This document shows, piece after piece, positions 44,055 to 55,387 of a DNA stretch of 64,000 nt (the first letter of the stretch is position 1; each line of letters begins with the position of its first letter). The stretch is from Urechis unicinctus (Eukaryota > Annelida > Polychaeta > Xenopneusta > Urechidae). The notes below the pieces were generated by a model. The model was given only the letters and a program-made list of their open reading frames with translations. It had not been told where the DNA came from and made no database searches. The DNA lies in contig CM067357.1 of NCBI GenBank assembly GCA_034190875.2, forward strand, positions 21,025,144 to 21,089,143, written 5' to 3'. The position numbers and the translations under genes are program-made.

Positions 44055-44580
44055 TCTCTAGATGTGCTGGCCTTAAAATTGACACTTGCTCAAATAACCT
44101 CTATTTGTGTAGTGACCTTAAGATTGACAATTTCTCACATAACCTCTATGTGTTTGGTGACCTAAAGATTGACAATTACTCATAGAATATGTATGTGTAA
44201 TGGTGGCCTTAGGTTTGACACTTGCTCACAAAACTTAGATTTGTGTAGGTGGCTGTAGGATTGACACTTGCTTACATAACCTATATATGTGGTGGTGGCC
44301 TTAAGATTGACAATTGCTCACAGACCATATTTCGTGTGTGGTGACCGTAGGAATGAAATTTGCTAGCATAACCTATATGTGTCGCGGTGGCCGTAGGATC
44401 GACACATGCTCACCTAACCTATATGTGTGGTGGTGGCCTTATGATTGACAATTACTCACAGAACATATTTCATGTATGGTGGCCGTAGGAATGACACTTG
44501 CTAGCATAACCTTTGTGTGTGGTGGCCGTGGGATTGACACTTGCTTGAAAAACCTCCACGTGTTGGTGGCATGAGGATTG
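44055..44580 (+). repeat. 45-bp minisatellite, diverged array 1
   Basis: About eleven units of a 45- to 48-bp repeat whose core is GATTGACACTTGCTCA...AACCTCTATGTGTG...GGTGGCC. Phase-kept units translate as D-L-K-I-D-N-x-S-H-N-L-Y-V-x-G. Units are more divergent here than in the array at 47984. Starts exactly where unit 2 ends. Confidence 0.9.
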
Positions 44581-46690
44581 ATTTAATACACCGTAAGTAT
44601 TTTTTCGGAAGTCAACAAGCATGAAAAATGAACCCCACTCCCCGATCAATTTTCCGCAGCCGCCCATACCCTCGGAGTAGATATTTGCTGCTTTAATTAT
44701 TTTCTGTCAGACTTTCGACATTGCGTTGTTAACGTGACGTGTAGAGACGTTGGACATAATGATACGCGCGCACGATGATGTATATTGAATGCAGGACGAA
44801 AGGTAAGTACAAATAAATTAATCAGCCAGAAAGCTTCATGTTGACAGCACTACGAATTAGAGTACGTCTTATGATCATACTTTGCATAATATTCTTAGCG
44901 GATTGGCAATTCCACCCTCATTGGTGGCGCATTTAATATGAGACACTAATGATTAGGACGCAATATGCACCGGAGCTTTCAGCTAAACGCATATATCAAT
45001 ATCTATATAGTGATGTATAATGAATTAATAAAATTGGCAATTATGAGTTTATTAGTACCCTACTGCAATTTCTTTTACCAACTGTCTTCAGTGCTACCTA
45101 GGCATTGTCTGGACCACCACTGCTATTATTGAATTGGAGGGAATACAACCCTGTTTGCAGTAGACCCTTGGTATCGTAAGACGATAAAACAGCACAGACC
45201 ATGATCATCTAGCTACGATAATTGCAAATATTAGATATAATAAAAGCAAATATTATTACCTGCATCACGACAAAATTCGCATTTACTTCGCTATGACCAT
45301 ACGGGGAGGTAGAGACTTGTTTTTGTTGATGCAAATTTCAAATATTTAACGATAAAATATGGGGAAAACATAAATGATAACAGTTTTGATACCATGTCAA
45401 AAACAACCCTACTGCTTCTGCTGAAATTTTCCAGCGTAGCTATCCTACCCAATCATCCAAAATCTAATACTCCGGATATAAAGCTTATGGTTTTCTACTG
45501 TCACTCATCCTCTGACCGTCTACGTGTGTCGCATCGCACCAGGAACCATTTGGATTCCATATGAGTTAATCATTCCAAACGTCGACAGGACCAGTACAAC
45601 TTAATAGGAACATTACAATAAGGTAATGCGGGATCCATCCTCCTATTGACTTATCTAAATCAACCCAAGCATTAAAATATAACCTCGTTTACATATATGT
45701 TCTATTTATAGGACGAAAACGATAACATTGTTTAGATGTCTCACTCAATTCACCATTAAGTTATTACTCCATATATCATAAGACTAAATCCAATAAGAGT
45801 CATGAGGCACGCGATGGCGTCACATCGGATTGATTATCATTACAATAACAATAAAAGCAATTCGATTCACCACCGATTTCACTCGTTCATTTTCCAGTTA
45901 CTTTAAGCGTGCCACAATCAATGCTGCAAAATACGTTGGTTTATGTTTTTTATATCCGCATTGGTTCGTCATACGCAATAACTATGACAACCTCAGAGGT
46001 TAGTGGATATAATGTGTGATATTTATTTTCTGCGGAACTTTCTAATTGGCCAGCGAAATTCAAATTGACCGTGTTAACCTATTTGATAATTCCATGGCGG
46101 CCCAGAGCCCCGAGACAGAAGCTGGTTTGTATTACACGCTGCAATCCGACAGCTCAGCCACAGCGTAGTGTACACAACGAAGCCATCGTGCGCTGTCACC
46201 GCATAATCTCAGTGCTGAAAGCGACCTTCTAATCTTTATCTTTTATTTCACTTAGCATAGCAGCTAGGGTGAATAATAGGGCCGAGTTTTTACCCAGCCT
46301 TGGTAAATCATTTTGGTGACGTAGAAGCTTACTCCCTGGGAGGCCTTCATGTTGAACAAAGACGAGATTGATTGCGGAATTTACGTGACGCATATATTTC
46401 CTCTTTCAAGTTGTGGAACTCCAACGAACATGATCCCCCATTCAAGGTTATGTCAAAGTAGCGTTGGTTTTGTTGTATGCTTCTATATCACGAGACACTC
46501 ACACACAGGCTTGGTTGCTGCTCATTAAGCTCGTTAGTCAGGCTCTGTAACTTGCTGTTGTAAGACGTTAATGTGTGTGATGTGATGTGATGCGAATGTG
46601 TGTTTTTCCTTGTGCCCCATTTTCTAACAGTTGCAAATTGGTAAACTGTTACCTCCACTCCCCCTTCCCCCCCTCACACACACGACTTAT
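44581..46690. repeat. Post-minisatellite block 1, paralogous to 49481-51880
   Basis: Ordered matches to the block after the second minisatellite: 44610-44680 to 49535-49610 (CCCCGATCAATT, CAGCCGCCCATACCC), 44830-44860 to 49757-49790 (AAGCTTCATGTTGACAGCA), 46215-46500 to 51040-51330, and 46610-46690 to 51790-51875. It has no 30-bp minisatellite at the equivalent point (about 44870). Confidence 0.88.
46229..46497 (-). pseudogene. Frameshifted copy of the unknown terminal exon
   Basis: Aligned to 51056-51322. After N-L-E-W a one-base deletion (AGAGGAAA here, AGAGGGAAA there) throws the frame, and there are in-frame stops further upstream. After the shift the peptide again matches (V-N-S-A-I-N, K-L-L-R-H-Q, P-R-L, L-L-F) to the same terminal K-D-K-D and TAG at 46229-46231. 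Confidence 0.6.
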
Positions 46691-47340
46691 CCCTCCTGAT
46701 ATTTGACAGTTTTATTTAATTCATTAATTGGATTTAGCATGTATCATCTGTGAGTAATATTAAGAAGAAGGCTAGGCTATGTACTTGGTGGGTTAATATG
46801 TCCTGCAGAAATGCGGGGTTCACACATACAAAGACATTTGCAATGATTATGTGCTGCAGAATCGTAATAACGACAACAAAACAAACTTCATGCAGCAGTG
46901 AAAGTAGACAAGTCAGCTCTTCTCGTGGTAACAAAATGTTTGCTTGACTGGCTTATCTGCTGTTTAAGACATAACAAAGAGAAGAAACATCACCCATGCG
47001 TGTGCGATGTTTCTTCGTGCGCTCTTGGTGACTTTTCTTCCGCGTCTTCTTTGTAATTGCAATGCGCTCTATTACTTTGAACGACTAAAGTAAGGTCATG
47101 CGCGTGAGTTGTCTTCCACGTCGTCCGTAAGCAAGCCTATCTAATGGCATGCGATTTTTTAACAGTATGCAATTTCTGAAGATGTCTATGCGGCGTTATG
47201 TTCACGTTACTAAACCACCGTTGCCTAAGAAGCGCAAATTGGGAGAGGATGAAACGATATTGTATGAAATCGAGAAGCGATGAAGAAAGAACAGAAAATT
47301 GTGACGTTGAATAAATGCCTGCTTTTTGTATTTTAGATTG
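46691..47340. other. Spacer, no gene recognised
   Basis: Single-copy in this window as far as I can see. Two overlapping 65-codon frames on opposite strands at 46734-46947 have no known motif. A small inverted pair GAAACATCAC / GCGATGTTTC occurs near 46983-47013. Confidence 0.4.
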
Positions 47341-47870
47341 ACAAGTTATGTTTGTAAATGTTGAAATAAATGTTGCATTATAACTTGACGGCACCATAAA
47401 CATATCATAATGGATGAGTTCTGACGTGCATGTGATCATGCAATGTGCCATAAATGGGAACAATCTACTTATCTGAAGCATTCAGCAGTCAACATTATAT
47501 AATAAATTAGTTCTAAAACTACCGATTTCTATGCTCGCCTTCTCTGTCGATACAACTGAAATACCTTCTACTGTAGCAGTTAACTAGATGGGAACGACGG
47601 TTTTCGGCGATGGAAATATCTGCTTATATTCCGTACAAATATGTAGGTAAGGTGTGTAATAGTGGGTCTATGTTTTCATTCATTGGTTTATTATCTCACA
47701 CCGTACGTGTGTGTATTGTGATGCCACATGCCCTCTTATAGGAAATACATTAATAATTGCAAGGTCCTGCATTAAATAATTCACTTGAATATAGCACGAG
47801 TTGTCATTGCACATCTTATGCACAGACATATGCCGCAGTCAGCACATTAACTGCAAGCATGCTTTGCATC
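47341..47870 (+). repeat. Partial repeat-unit copy 3
   Basis: Matches 32140-32610 and 42180-42640: GACGGCACCATAAACAT, GCCATAAATGGGAACAAT, GCAAGGTCCTGCAT and GACATATGCCGCAGTCAGCACATTAACT-type anchors in order. 47603-47641 holds the best-kept OTU-like motif, F-G-D-G-N-I-C-L-Y-S-V-Q-I, followed directly by a strong donor (TGTAG|GTAAGG). Confidence 0.85.
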
Positions 47871-47983
47871 TTGCCATGATTGATTAATTGGAATCACTAT
47901 TATGATTGAACCTACGCCAGCATGCTGGACACGGAAAACACGTTACTCAGAGAGACATGCAGTGCAACGTTCATAAACGGCCT

Positions 47984-49480
47984 AGATGACACTTGCTTCC
48001 AGAACCTCTACATGTGTGGTGCCCATAGATTTGACACTAGCCCCCAGAACCTCTACGTGTGTGGTGCCCATAGGATTGACACTTGCTCACAGAACCTTTA
48101 CGTGTGTGGTGTCCATAGGATTGACACATGCTCCCAGAACATCTATATGTTTGGTGCCCTTATGATTGACACTTGATCTAAGAACCTCTATGTGTATGGT
48201 GCCCTAAGGATTTACACTTGTTCCCAGAACCTTTGCGTATGTGATGCCCTTATGATTGACACTTGCTTCTAGCACCTCTATGTGTGTGGTGCCCATGGGA
48301 TTGAAAACTTGCTCCAAGAACTTTTATGTCTATGGTGCCCCTTGGATTGACACATGCTCCTAGCACCTCTATGTGTGTGGTGCCTATAGAATTGACACTT
48401 GCTCCTAGTACCTCTACGTGTGTGGTGCCCTTAGGATTGGCACTTGCTCGCAAAACCTCTATATGTATGGTTACCTTAGGATTGACACTTGCTCCCAGAA
48501 CCTTTACTAGTTTGGTGCCCATAGGATTGACACTTGCTCACAGAACCTCTACGTATGTGGTGCCCATAGGATTGACACTTTCTCCAAGAACCTCTACGTT
48601 TGACGTTCCCTAAGGATTGACACTTGCTCCCATAACCTGTACGTGTGTGGTGCCCATAGTATTGACACTTCCTCACAGAACCTTTACGTTTGTGGTTCCC
48701 ATAGGATAGACACTTGCTCCCAGAACATCTATATGTATGGTGCCCTTAGGATTGACACTTTCTCTAAGAAATTCTGTGTGTATGGTGCTCTAAGGATTGA
48801 CACTTGCTCCCAGAACCTCTGCGTATGTGATGCCCTAAGGATTGACACTTTCTCCAAGAACCTCTACGTTTGACGTGCCCATAGGATTGACACTTGCTCC
48901 CAGAACATCTATATGTTTAATGCCCTAAGGATTGACACTTGCTCCCAGAACCTGTACGTGTGTGGTGCCCATAGTATTGACACTTCCTCACAGAACCTTT
49001 ACGTTTGTGGTGCTCATAGGATAGACACTTGCTCCCAGAACATCTATATGTATGGTGCCCTTAGGATTGACACTTTCTCTAGGAAATTCTATGTGTATGG
49101 TGCTCTAAGGATTGACACTTGCTCCCAGAACCTCTGCGTATGTGATGCCCTAAGGATTGACACTTGTTCCCAGAACCTTTGCGTATGTGATGCCCTCAGG
49201 ATTGACACTTGCTTCTAGCATCTACATGTGTGTGGTGCCCATAGGATTGACACTTGCTCCAAGAACTTTTATGCGTATGGTGCCCTTTGGATTGACACAC
49301 GCTCCTAGCACCTCTATATGTGTGGTGCCCATAGGATTGACACTTGCTCCTAGTACCTCTTCGTGTGTGGTGGCTTCAGGTTGGACACTTGCTCGCAAAA
49401 CCTCTATGTGTGCGGTGCCATTAGGATTGACACTTGCTCTTGGTACCTATATGTGTGTCGTGGCCTTAACACTTGTTTTC
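47984..49480 (+). repeat. 45-bp minisatellite, main array (about 33 units)
   Basis: Consensus unit AGGATTGACACTTGCTCCCA + GAACCTCTACGTGTGTGGTG + CCCTT, 45 bp, head to tail; the unit number is array length divided by 45. Because 45 is a multiple of three, frames stay open over many units: L-R-I-D-T-C-S-Q-N-L-Y-V-C-G-A in one plus frame and L-G-L-T-L-A-P-R-T-x-x-x-V-V-P in another, with long frames also on the minus strand. Several larger blocks are repeated inside the array: 48643-48873 and 48960-49160 share the same run of variants, so it grew partly by multi-unit duplication. I see no splice or start context that makes it a gene. Confidence 0.95.
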
Positions 49481-49800
49481 AGAACCACCATCTGTTAGAT
49501 GGCCTGATTTAATCCACAGTTAATTTACAGTCACGGAAGTCAACAAATGTGACACGATCCCCGCCCTCACCCCGATCAATTATCTACAGCCGCCCATACC
49601 CCAGAGTAGCCATATTTCTTTTTCCACGTACATATTTTCTGCTCTAATTTTTGTGAAATAACGTGCATGTACACCGGGCATGATGGTTTACATTGGATGC
49701 AGACCGAGGGGCACCTGCAGGATGAAACCTCAGTAAAAATAAATTGAACCACCGAAAAAGCTTCATGTTGACAGCATTACGAATTGGAGGACGTCATACG

Positions 49801-50154
49801 ATGACACTCACCTGTACCTGTATGTATACGATGACACTCACCTGTACCTGTATGTATACGATGACACTCACTTGTACCTGTATGTATACGATGACACTCA
49901 CCTGTACATGTATGTATACGATGACACTCACCTGTACCTGTATGTATACGATGACACTCACCTGTACCTGTATGTATACGATGACACTCACCTGTACCTG
50001 TATGTATACGATGACACTCACCTGTACCTGTATGTATACGATGACACTCACCTGTATGTATACGATGACACTCACCTGTACCTGTATGTATACGATGACA
50101 CTCACCTGTACCTGTATGTATACGATGACACTCACCTGTACCTGTATGTATTCC
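49801..50154 (+). repeat. 30-bp minisatellite, 12 units
   Basis: Unit ATGACACTCACCTGTACCTG + TATGTATACG, repeated head to tail: eight 30-bp units (49801-50040), one 24-bp unit lacking TACCTG (50041-50064), and three more 30-bp units (50065-50154). Single changes: T for C at one unit (CTTGTACC) and A for C in another (TGTACATG). Length in multiples of three keeps a 197-codon frame (49744-50337) open, giving M-T-L-T-C-T-C-M-Y-T per unit. Two other plus/minus frames are open as well, so coding is doubtful. Confidence 0.97.
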
Positions 50155-51055
50155 AATCACTTTGTTTTGGTTCTCATTCTAAGATGGCTACAGATTGTTG
50201 TTTTATGTAATAACTGCTTGTGTAATTATATATGCATAATCTACTTACCTGGACGACAATTCCAGCCTCCATCATCAGCGACGCATTCAATATGCGCCAT
50301 AGCCGTCATCCAAGTTCATATATCAATATACCTGTAGCTGTACTTTATTAATTGATAAAAGTTGAAAGAATGTGTTTATTAATAGCCTACTGAGATGTTT
50401 GTATCCAACTGCCTTTATTGCCACCAACGCATCATCTGGACCACTACTTTCACTGCTCGACAAAATATATATTACGCTGACTAGGATTGCATGCGGCCCT
50501 GTTTTTGTAGACACGATTATACAGTACAGACCATGATCTTACAGCCTTGATGATAGTAAAGATTTTATACGAAAGAAAGAAAACTCCTTTTGAAACACAG
50601 AATTATGAACTATGAGATTGACATCGGTTAAATAAGTTGTTTATGTATATAAGCGATGCTTGCTCATTTTATAAATTAACTGCATCTAAGTCACGGCAAA
50701 TTCCCATCTATATCGATATGAACCTACTTAGATGGTGGAGGGGGTGGGGGGGGACAAGGGTAGATACTTGTTGACGCAAAATGATAAACATATAAAATAT
50801 GGGGAAAACATAAATGATAAGAGGTTAAATACCAAGTCAAAACCAATCCTATTATTCACTCAGCATGCGAAAGTCAAATAACGACCATGTTAACCTATTT
50901 GATAATACCATAGTGGTTGAGCGCCCCGCAACAGAGGCTGATTTGTATTGCACTGTTCTTGATTCCCGCAGGCTCGGGTTGGCAGCGTAGTGCGAGCAAC
51001 GAATCACCGACATCCTTCACTGTCACTGTATATCCTCAATGCTGAAAGCGACCTT

Positions 51056-51322
51056 CTAATCTTTTTCTTTGATTTCATTTGGCATAGCAGCTGGGGTGAA
51101 TAACAGGTCCCCATTTTCATCCAATCTAGGCCAATCCCTTTGGTGACGTAAAAGCTTATTCCCGGGGAAGCCTCGATGTTCAACAAAGACGTGATTGATC
51201 GCGGAATTTACGTGACACACATATTTCCCTCTTTCAACTAGTTCAACGCCATAGAGCACGATCCTCCACTCAAGGTTACATGCGCCATTGGTTATGTAGT
51301 GTGCTTCTATGGAATAAGACAC
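51056..51322 (-). CDS. Terminal exon of an unrecognised gene
   Basis: Open for 88 codons to TAG at 51056-51058. Motifs in order: A-C-N-L-E-W-R-I-V-L-Y-G-V-E-L, then R-G-K-Y-V-C-H-V-N-S-A-I-N-H-V-F-V, then R-G-F-P-G-N-K-L-L-R-H-Q-R-D-W-P-R-L-D, then a charged tail ending E-I-K-E-K-D. The composition is that of a real, soluble protein domain. The paralogue at 46229-46497 matches best in the middle and at the same stop, despite a frameshift, which supports this strand and frame as the ancestral coding one. There is no ATG in a good context and a stop lies just upstream in frame, so this would be an internal-to-last exon or a fragment. I find no partner exons with confidence in the 1.4 kb upstream. 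Family not recognised; the copy may itself be a relic. Confidence 0.4.
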   Translation of the reverse strand: MSYSIEAHYITNGACNLEWRIVLYGVELVERGKYVCHVNSAINHVFVEHRGFPGNKLLRHQRDWPRLDENGDLLFTPAAMPNEIKEKD

Positions 51323-51880
51323 TCATACACGCGGTTATTTATGGTTAACAATGTTTATCAGTCATATAAGCACTGTCTGTCTCGTGCTGTCAAACTCTGT
51401 CACCAGCCGGTGTAGGACGTTCTCACAAGGAAGATTTTCCATCCGTTAGCGTATGTCGTTGATGTCAGTGATTTATGCATCTTAATTATGCACAGAAAAG
51501 CTTCGTATAGGAAACTAGTGATGTTATAGACGACGAATTCAGCTTGAATATTGATAGGATGATTTGTAAATGGCATCGCGTTTTTGTCGGCATTTAAAAA
51601 TACCGCTTGATTACATGATTTAGTAGATCAAAGATTCATTCGAAATGTAATTGAAAATTGCCTTGTAGATTTAGCAGGTTTTCGGGAAATAGAGAACCCT
51701 AATATTGTTGACCATTGGTTTCTTTTTCATATGTTCGCCTCGCTTACATCCAGTATGTCCGCCATTTTTTTATCACGTTTCGGCCCACGATTGCCCTTCC
51801 ATCCCATTTTCCAACAGTTGGATACTGTCAGTCTGCATCCACCCCCACCCCTCGCCCCCACCCGAACACACACCCTACTC

Positions 51881-52678
51881 GATTTGCTAAATCGTGAATA
51901 TGCATCCCTCTAGACATTATACAATCATATGTTATTGACACTGACTGTAATGATTTAGAAATGAGATACAAATAGTGTGCATACAGCGAATCTTAAATTA
52001 ATCCCTCATCTTGCAAGCTCGCCTTGTCAAAGATAGACCATAGTTCGCATGGCGGCCATTTTGAATGGCCTCCTTAAGTGGTTAGCATATTACCTCCGCG
52101 GTAAAGTGACAAAAGCGCCCACCTCACTCCAAAAACCGGACGAATTATATAAAACTCGATTACTTGGAGTCATCGGTTGATTTGTTTTAGGAGGAAAGAG
52201 ATATAAGTAATTGACGATAAATTTCGGGAGCAAGTGGGTTGTTGTCAGCCAGACTTGTCATTATTTTACATACGGTTTTAATAGAGACAACCAATTATAG
52301 TTGAACATGCTTCTAACCTTTCCCCCTCCCTCCCCTGACTGAGTTAATTCGGATGTGGTGTGGGAGGCACCGTGTATAGTCAAAAAGCTATTTCACACTC
52401 GACCAAATATTTCAATCTTTACCTTGTTCACTAAATGTAGTTAAGTGGACATCCTGGCCGAAGGCATTCCATACAGGTGTGTCCGCTCTCTCGATACCAA
52501 GGTTACCGATGTGACACAAAACCCACACAATAATATAATATGTGGATAAAACACAATAATATGTAAATTAAAAACATTACGTTAATTGCTCCTAGTAATT
52601 GCCTCTTAAGCAGACAAGGTGTGGGAGAAAACTATGAAATATATCTCATGGTAGTTGAAGCAGTAGTTCATTTTACCT
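51881..52678. other. No gene recognised; upstream edge related to 61888-62100
   Basis: 52450-52678 aligns with 61888-62100 (AATAATATGTAAATTAA, then GCAGACA, then AAAACTATGAAA), the start of a third, non-coding relic of the GGACT downstream region. The rest has only short frames. Confidence 0.5.
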
Positions 52679-55387
52679 GTGTTTATCTGCCACAAATGCT
52701 CCCTCTGGTGACCATAATGGCATACGCCTGCACTTGTTGTTGTCATAACGTTATCACCTGACCATTCCGTGGAAGCTCACCATGATCTGTGATCAGTAAT
52801 TTGATCTATTCTCGCCTAATGCTGAATGACATATATTCATTTACGCCAATGGTTACCGGAAACCTACAGGTAACAGACATTGCCTCATCTTTCATTCCGC
52901 TCATTCCTCAGCCAGTCAATTTCAAGAAGCGTTCCACATTAATAGGCAACTGTCCTGGATAAATCCTTTACTCAATAAATAGAATTCCAACAAACGTTTA
53001 TTTAATAAATCTGTTCCAATGCTGCATATGATCTGAATAACTAATCTCACGGCTATAAGAATTAATTACAATTCGCGTGATAAACATTATGATCAAAATA
53101 AATGTATCATAACGTGTTATATTTTCAACAGTCACAGATACGATGAAAACTCACTAAATATCGCTTTTATAAGATTCTGACAAATTTTAAAAATCATATC
53201 AACCTAATTCTTCCCCTAGCCATTAAGGAGCGCTTCCTGTATGTTATCCGGTTCCGCTAAGTCCTCACTGAAAACACGAAGCAACACCACTCGTCACCAA
53301 CAGTCACTGATAGCCGCACACCGTTATGATAACATAAAAGCAAGCATTGCGTTATCATCATCATGCCATGGAATGTTGCGCTTTCGACTACTCTAAGCAT
53401 TGAAAGTCTGGTTCGTATAATACATTCCATAAAAAACGATCAGTCTCGGTAGCTGTCATCGCCCATCCGTCCTCACCACCCACCTACCACCCCAGCAGCC
53501 ACCACCCAATCACCCAACTCTAGCAGCCCCTTCCCTTTCTTGCAATCGCCCCTGCCCCGCGCCGAGATGGCAGACAACGAGCATTGCAAAAAAGTTCTGC
53601 AAGAGACCATACTCACCTCTCTTTGTATTCCTCGTCCTGTAGGTAAGCATCGTACGTCTTCAGCATCGTCTTAGTGAACAACACATCCGGGAACCGGGGC
53701 ATAAAGTACACCCAGCATTCCACTTTGGTGGATGGCCCATCCTGTAGACAGCCATTCTGGTTTCCGATGTGGCTATCCACGGCTATGTCGACCTTCATCC
53801 GCTGGTACACCTCTGGATGTCCCTCAAACTCATCCATCCACACCATCATATCATCGTCCACCTTGAATATATCGCCCGTCACATTCTACAGGGCATCAAG
53901 CGAGGAGATACAAGGCCAAGAGCAAGCGTGAATTTATGCAATGTCCATAAGTATAAGTGACTTGATCGACGTTTTACGATGTCAGCCACACACTGTGGGT
54001 TTTTATAGTTATTACCTACATTCGCTGTGTGAAGTCCAGTTGATTGGCGTCCTTATGACATGCAATAATAGGAATGTAGACAACTGAACAGAGGTGTACA
54101 TGGATACCAGTAAGCTGTTGATGTCTGTGAAATGCATCACTTACGTGTCCTTTTCCTGGTGCAAACAACAGAAATGGCAGATTCCACTTGGTGGCTACAA
54201 CCAAAGGATATTCCGTCACCGTGTGTCCTGTGCCTGAGGTGAAACACGAGAAATTACGTGCAATAAAGAGATTTCGTGTATTTTTGAGCGTGTGAACCCC
54301 AGATGAGATACCATGCTCGGATGAATCTTGATAGATCAAAGAACAGAGCTTGACTGAGTGGACAAGAAAATGCCAAGTTAGGACAAATATATACACAAAT
54401 GTAATTTAAACATACATGTATCTTTGTTTTAGATGTATTTGAAACGCTTGCTCCAATTTGCAGTTCTAAATGAGGTACCTATATGCTTTGCATTGCCATG
54501 GCCGCTTTCCTCGAAGTGATAGAAGTTAGGCTGCCCCTTCTTCAACGTGCCATAGGTAAACACTCTATGTAAGCCCGGGGTTTCTCCGATAGGTGGTGCT
54601 GGAGTGCAACTCATACTTCCCTTCGAATTTAGTCTGGAAAGAAATGTTCGTAGTATTCAAATCAGTTCAACGGCAATAATTTATATCCTTAATTTCGAAT
54701 CAGACGATTCAACAGAAGTGGAGCAAGTGATATAGTAAGCCCCTGTGTGTTACAACTCACACCGAGTTAATCGCAAACATTAGATAAGATCAATCTAATT
54801 CATTAGAACACACGAACAGTACCGGAAGCGGCATTACGTTTGGGTTGCAAATAATCTGGTTTAATCTTCCTGTCAAATCACACCAAGAATCCCGATCTTA
54901 ACAACACCTGTTTTAGGTTCGCTACATCCCCTCAATCACGGGGGTAGATTACAGTTATAACTACTCCTCAGCTTTCCATACCGTCCAAGTGAGCAGGTTC
55001 CATGCCAAGCCGGTCCCGTTCAAATATTGCTATCTAAGCTGCTTCTCCGGAATGCACACCCCGTCCGCCTGTGTTGTCTGATATCCCGTCCTTTTTCCAC
55101 GCGATCATTTAAGCTGGAAAGCACTAACCTTGGAAGAATCCCGAAATTCACCAGACTCAACAACGAAGTTGGCAACTAACGTGCTTGTGTCGATAACGCG
55201 TTGACTTGACACCATTAGCAGGTCACCCTGTGATCCCTAGTGCTCGCACAGCATACGGTGCTCCAATTGATGAAACGAGATCTTGCACTCCTTATCAAGC
55301 TATTATAACATTCTGAATTCATTTGATTAATCCATGAGGGCCTATGAACGCTAGGTGACGTCGGTGTTGAGTTAGATTCCAGTTGGC
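52679..55387 (-). repeat. GGACT gene duplication unit, copy 1 (2.7 kb)
   Basis: Repeated at 56764-59471 with an offset of 4084-4086 bp and only scattered single-base differences. It includes the whole coding region, both introns, about 770 bp upstream of the start codon and about 930 bp downstream of the stop, so promoter-proximal sequence was copied too. Left break lies in GTGTTTATCTGCCAC / GTGTTCACCTGCCAC; right break at CCAGTTGGC / CCAGCTGGC. Confidence 0.96.
53613..54614 (-). CDS. GGACT: Gamma-glutamylaminecyclotransferase, copy 1 (three exons)
   Basis: Cytosolic enzyme that releases 5-oxoproline and free amines such as lysine from gamma-glutamylamines left by breakdown of transglutaminase cross-links. 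Exons (minus): 54614-54479, 54233-54145, 53885-53613, with GT-AG junctions (ATAG|GTACC, CCTCAG|GC, GACAC|GTAAG, CTGTAG|AATG), joining to 165 residues; the human enzyme has 153. Family marks: Y-G-T-L-K-K-G-Q-P-N at 21-30 (substrate loop), Y-P-L-V-V-A in exon 2, G-K-G-H, then G-D-I-F-x-V-D-D-D-M and M-D-E-F-E-G-H-P-x-x-Y-Q-R. E96 in this last motif is the equivalent of the catalytic glutamate of the family (E82 in human). A further acceptor (TTTCCAG|ACT, exon edge 54633) just upstream of the ATG suggests a separate 5' non-coding exon. Possible AATAAA on this strand at 52997-53002. No damage seen. Confidence 0.92.

Larger units (their letters stand above)
49481..51880. repeat. Post-minisatellite block 2, paralogous to 44581-46690
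   Basis: Same order of matches as listed for 44581-46690. Carries the 30-bp minisatellite at 49801-50154 and the better copy of the unknown terminal exon at 51056-51322. Ends in a C-rich tract with CACACA (51835-51875), as block 1 does at 46660-46682. Confidence 0.88.

Noticed and set aside
47922..49498. Repeat protein genes in the 45-bp array
   Set aside because: No start or splice context, stops break the array in every frame, and several frames are open at once. Kept only as a repeat with an open question.
49801..50154. CRISPR-like array of 30-bp repeats
   Set aside because: The units are head to tail with no spacers, in an animal-type genome, so it is a minisatellite.
49744..50337. 197-codon frame as a secreted or cysteine-rich repeat protein
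   Set aside because: It is open only because the unit is 30 bp; other frames on both strands are equally open, and the paralogous block has no such frame.
51705..51913. Proline-rich frames at 51.7-51.9 kb
   Set aside because: They come from a C-rich tract that ends the post-minisatellite block; three frames are open together and none has a motif.
53674..53960. Plus-strand frames opposite GGACT exon 3 (and at 57758-58044)
   Set aside because: Shadows of the real minus-strand exon, which carries the family motifs and splice sites.
54016..54396. 126-codon minus-strand frame as one exon of GGACT
   Set aside because: Only 54233-54145 matches the family; the rest is intron read through on both sides of good splice sites.
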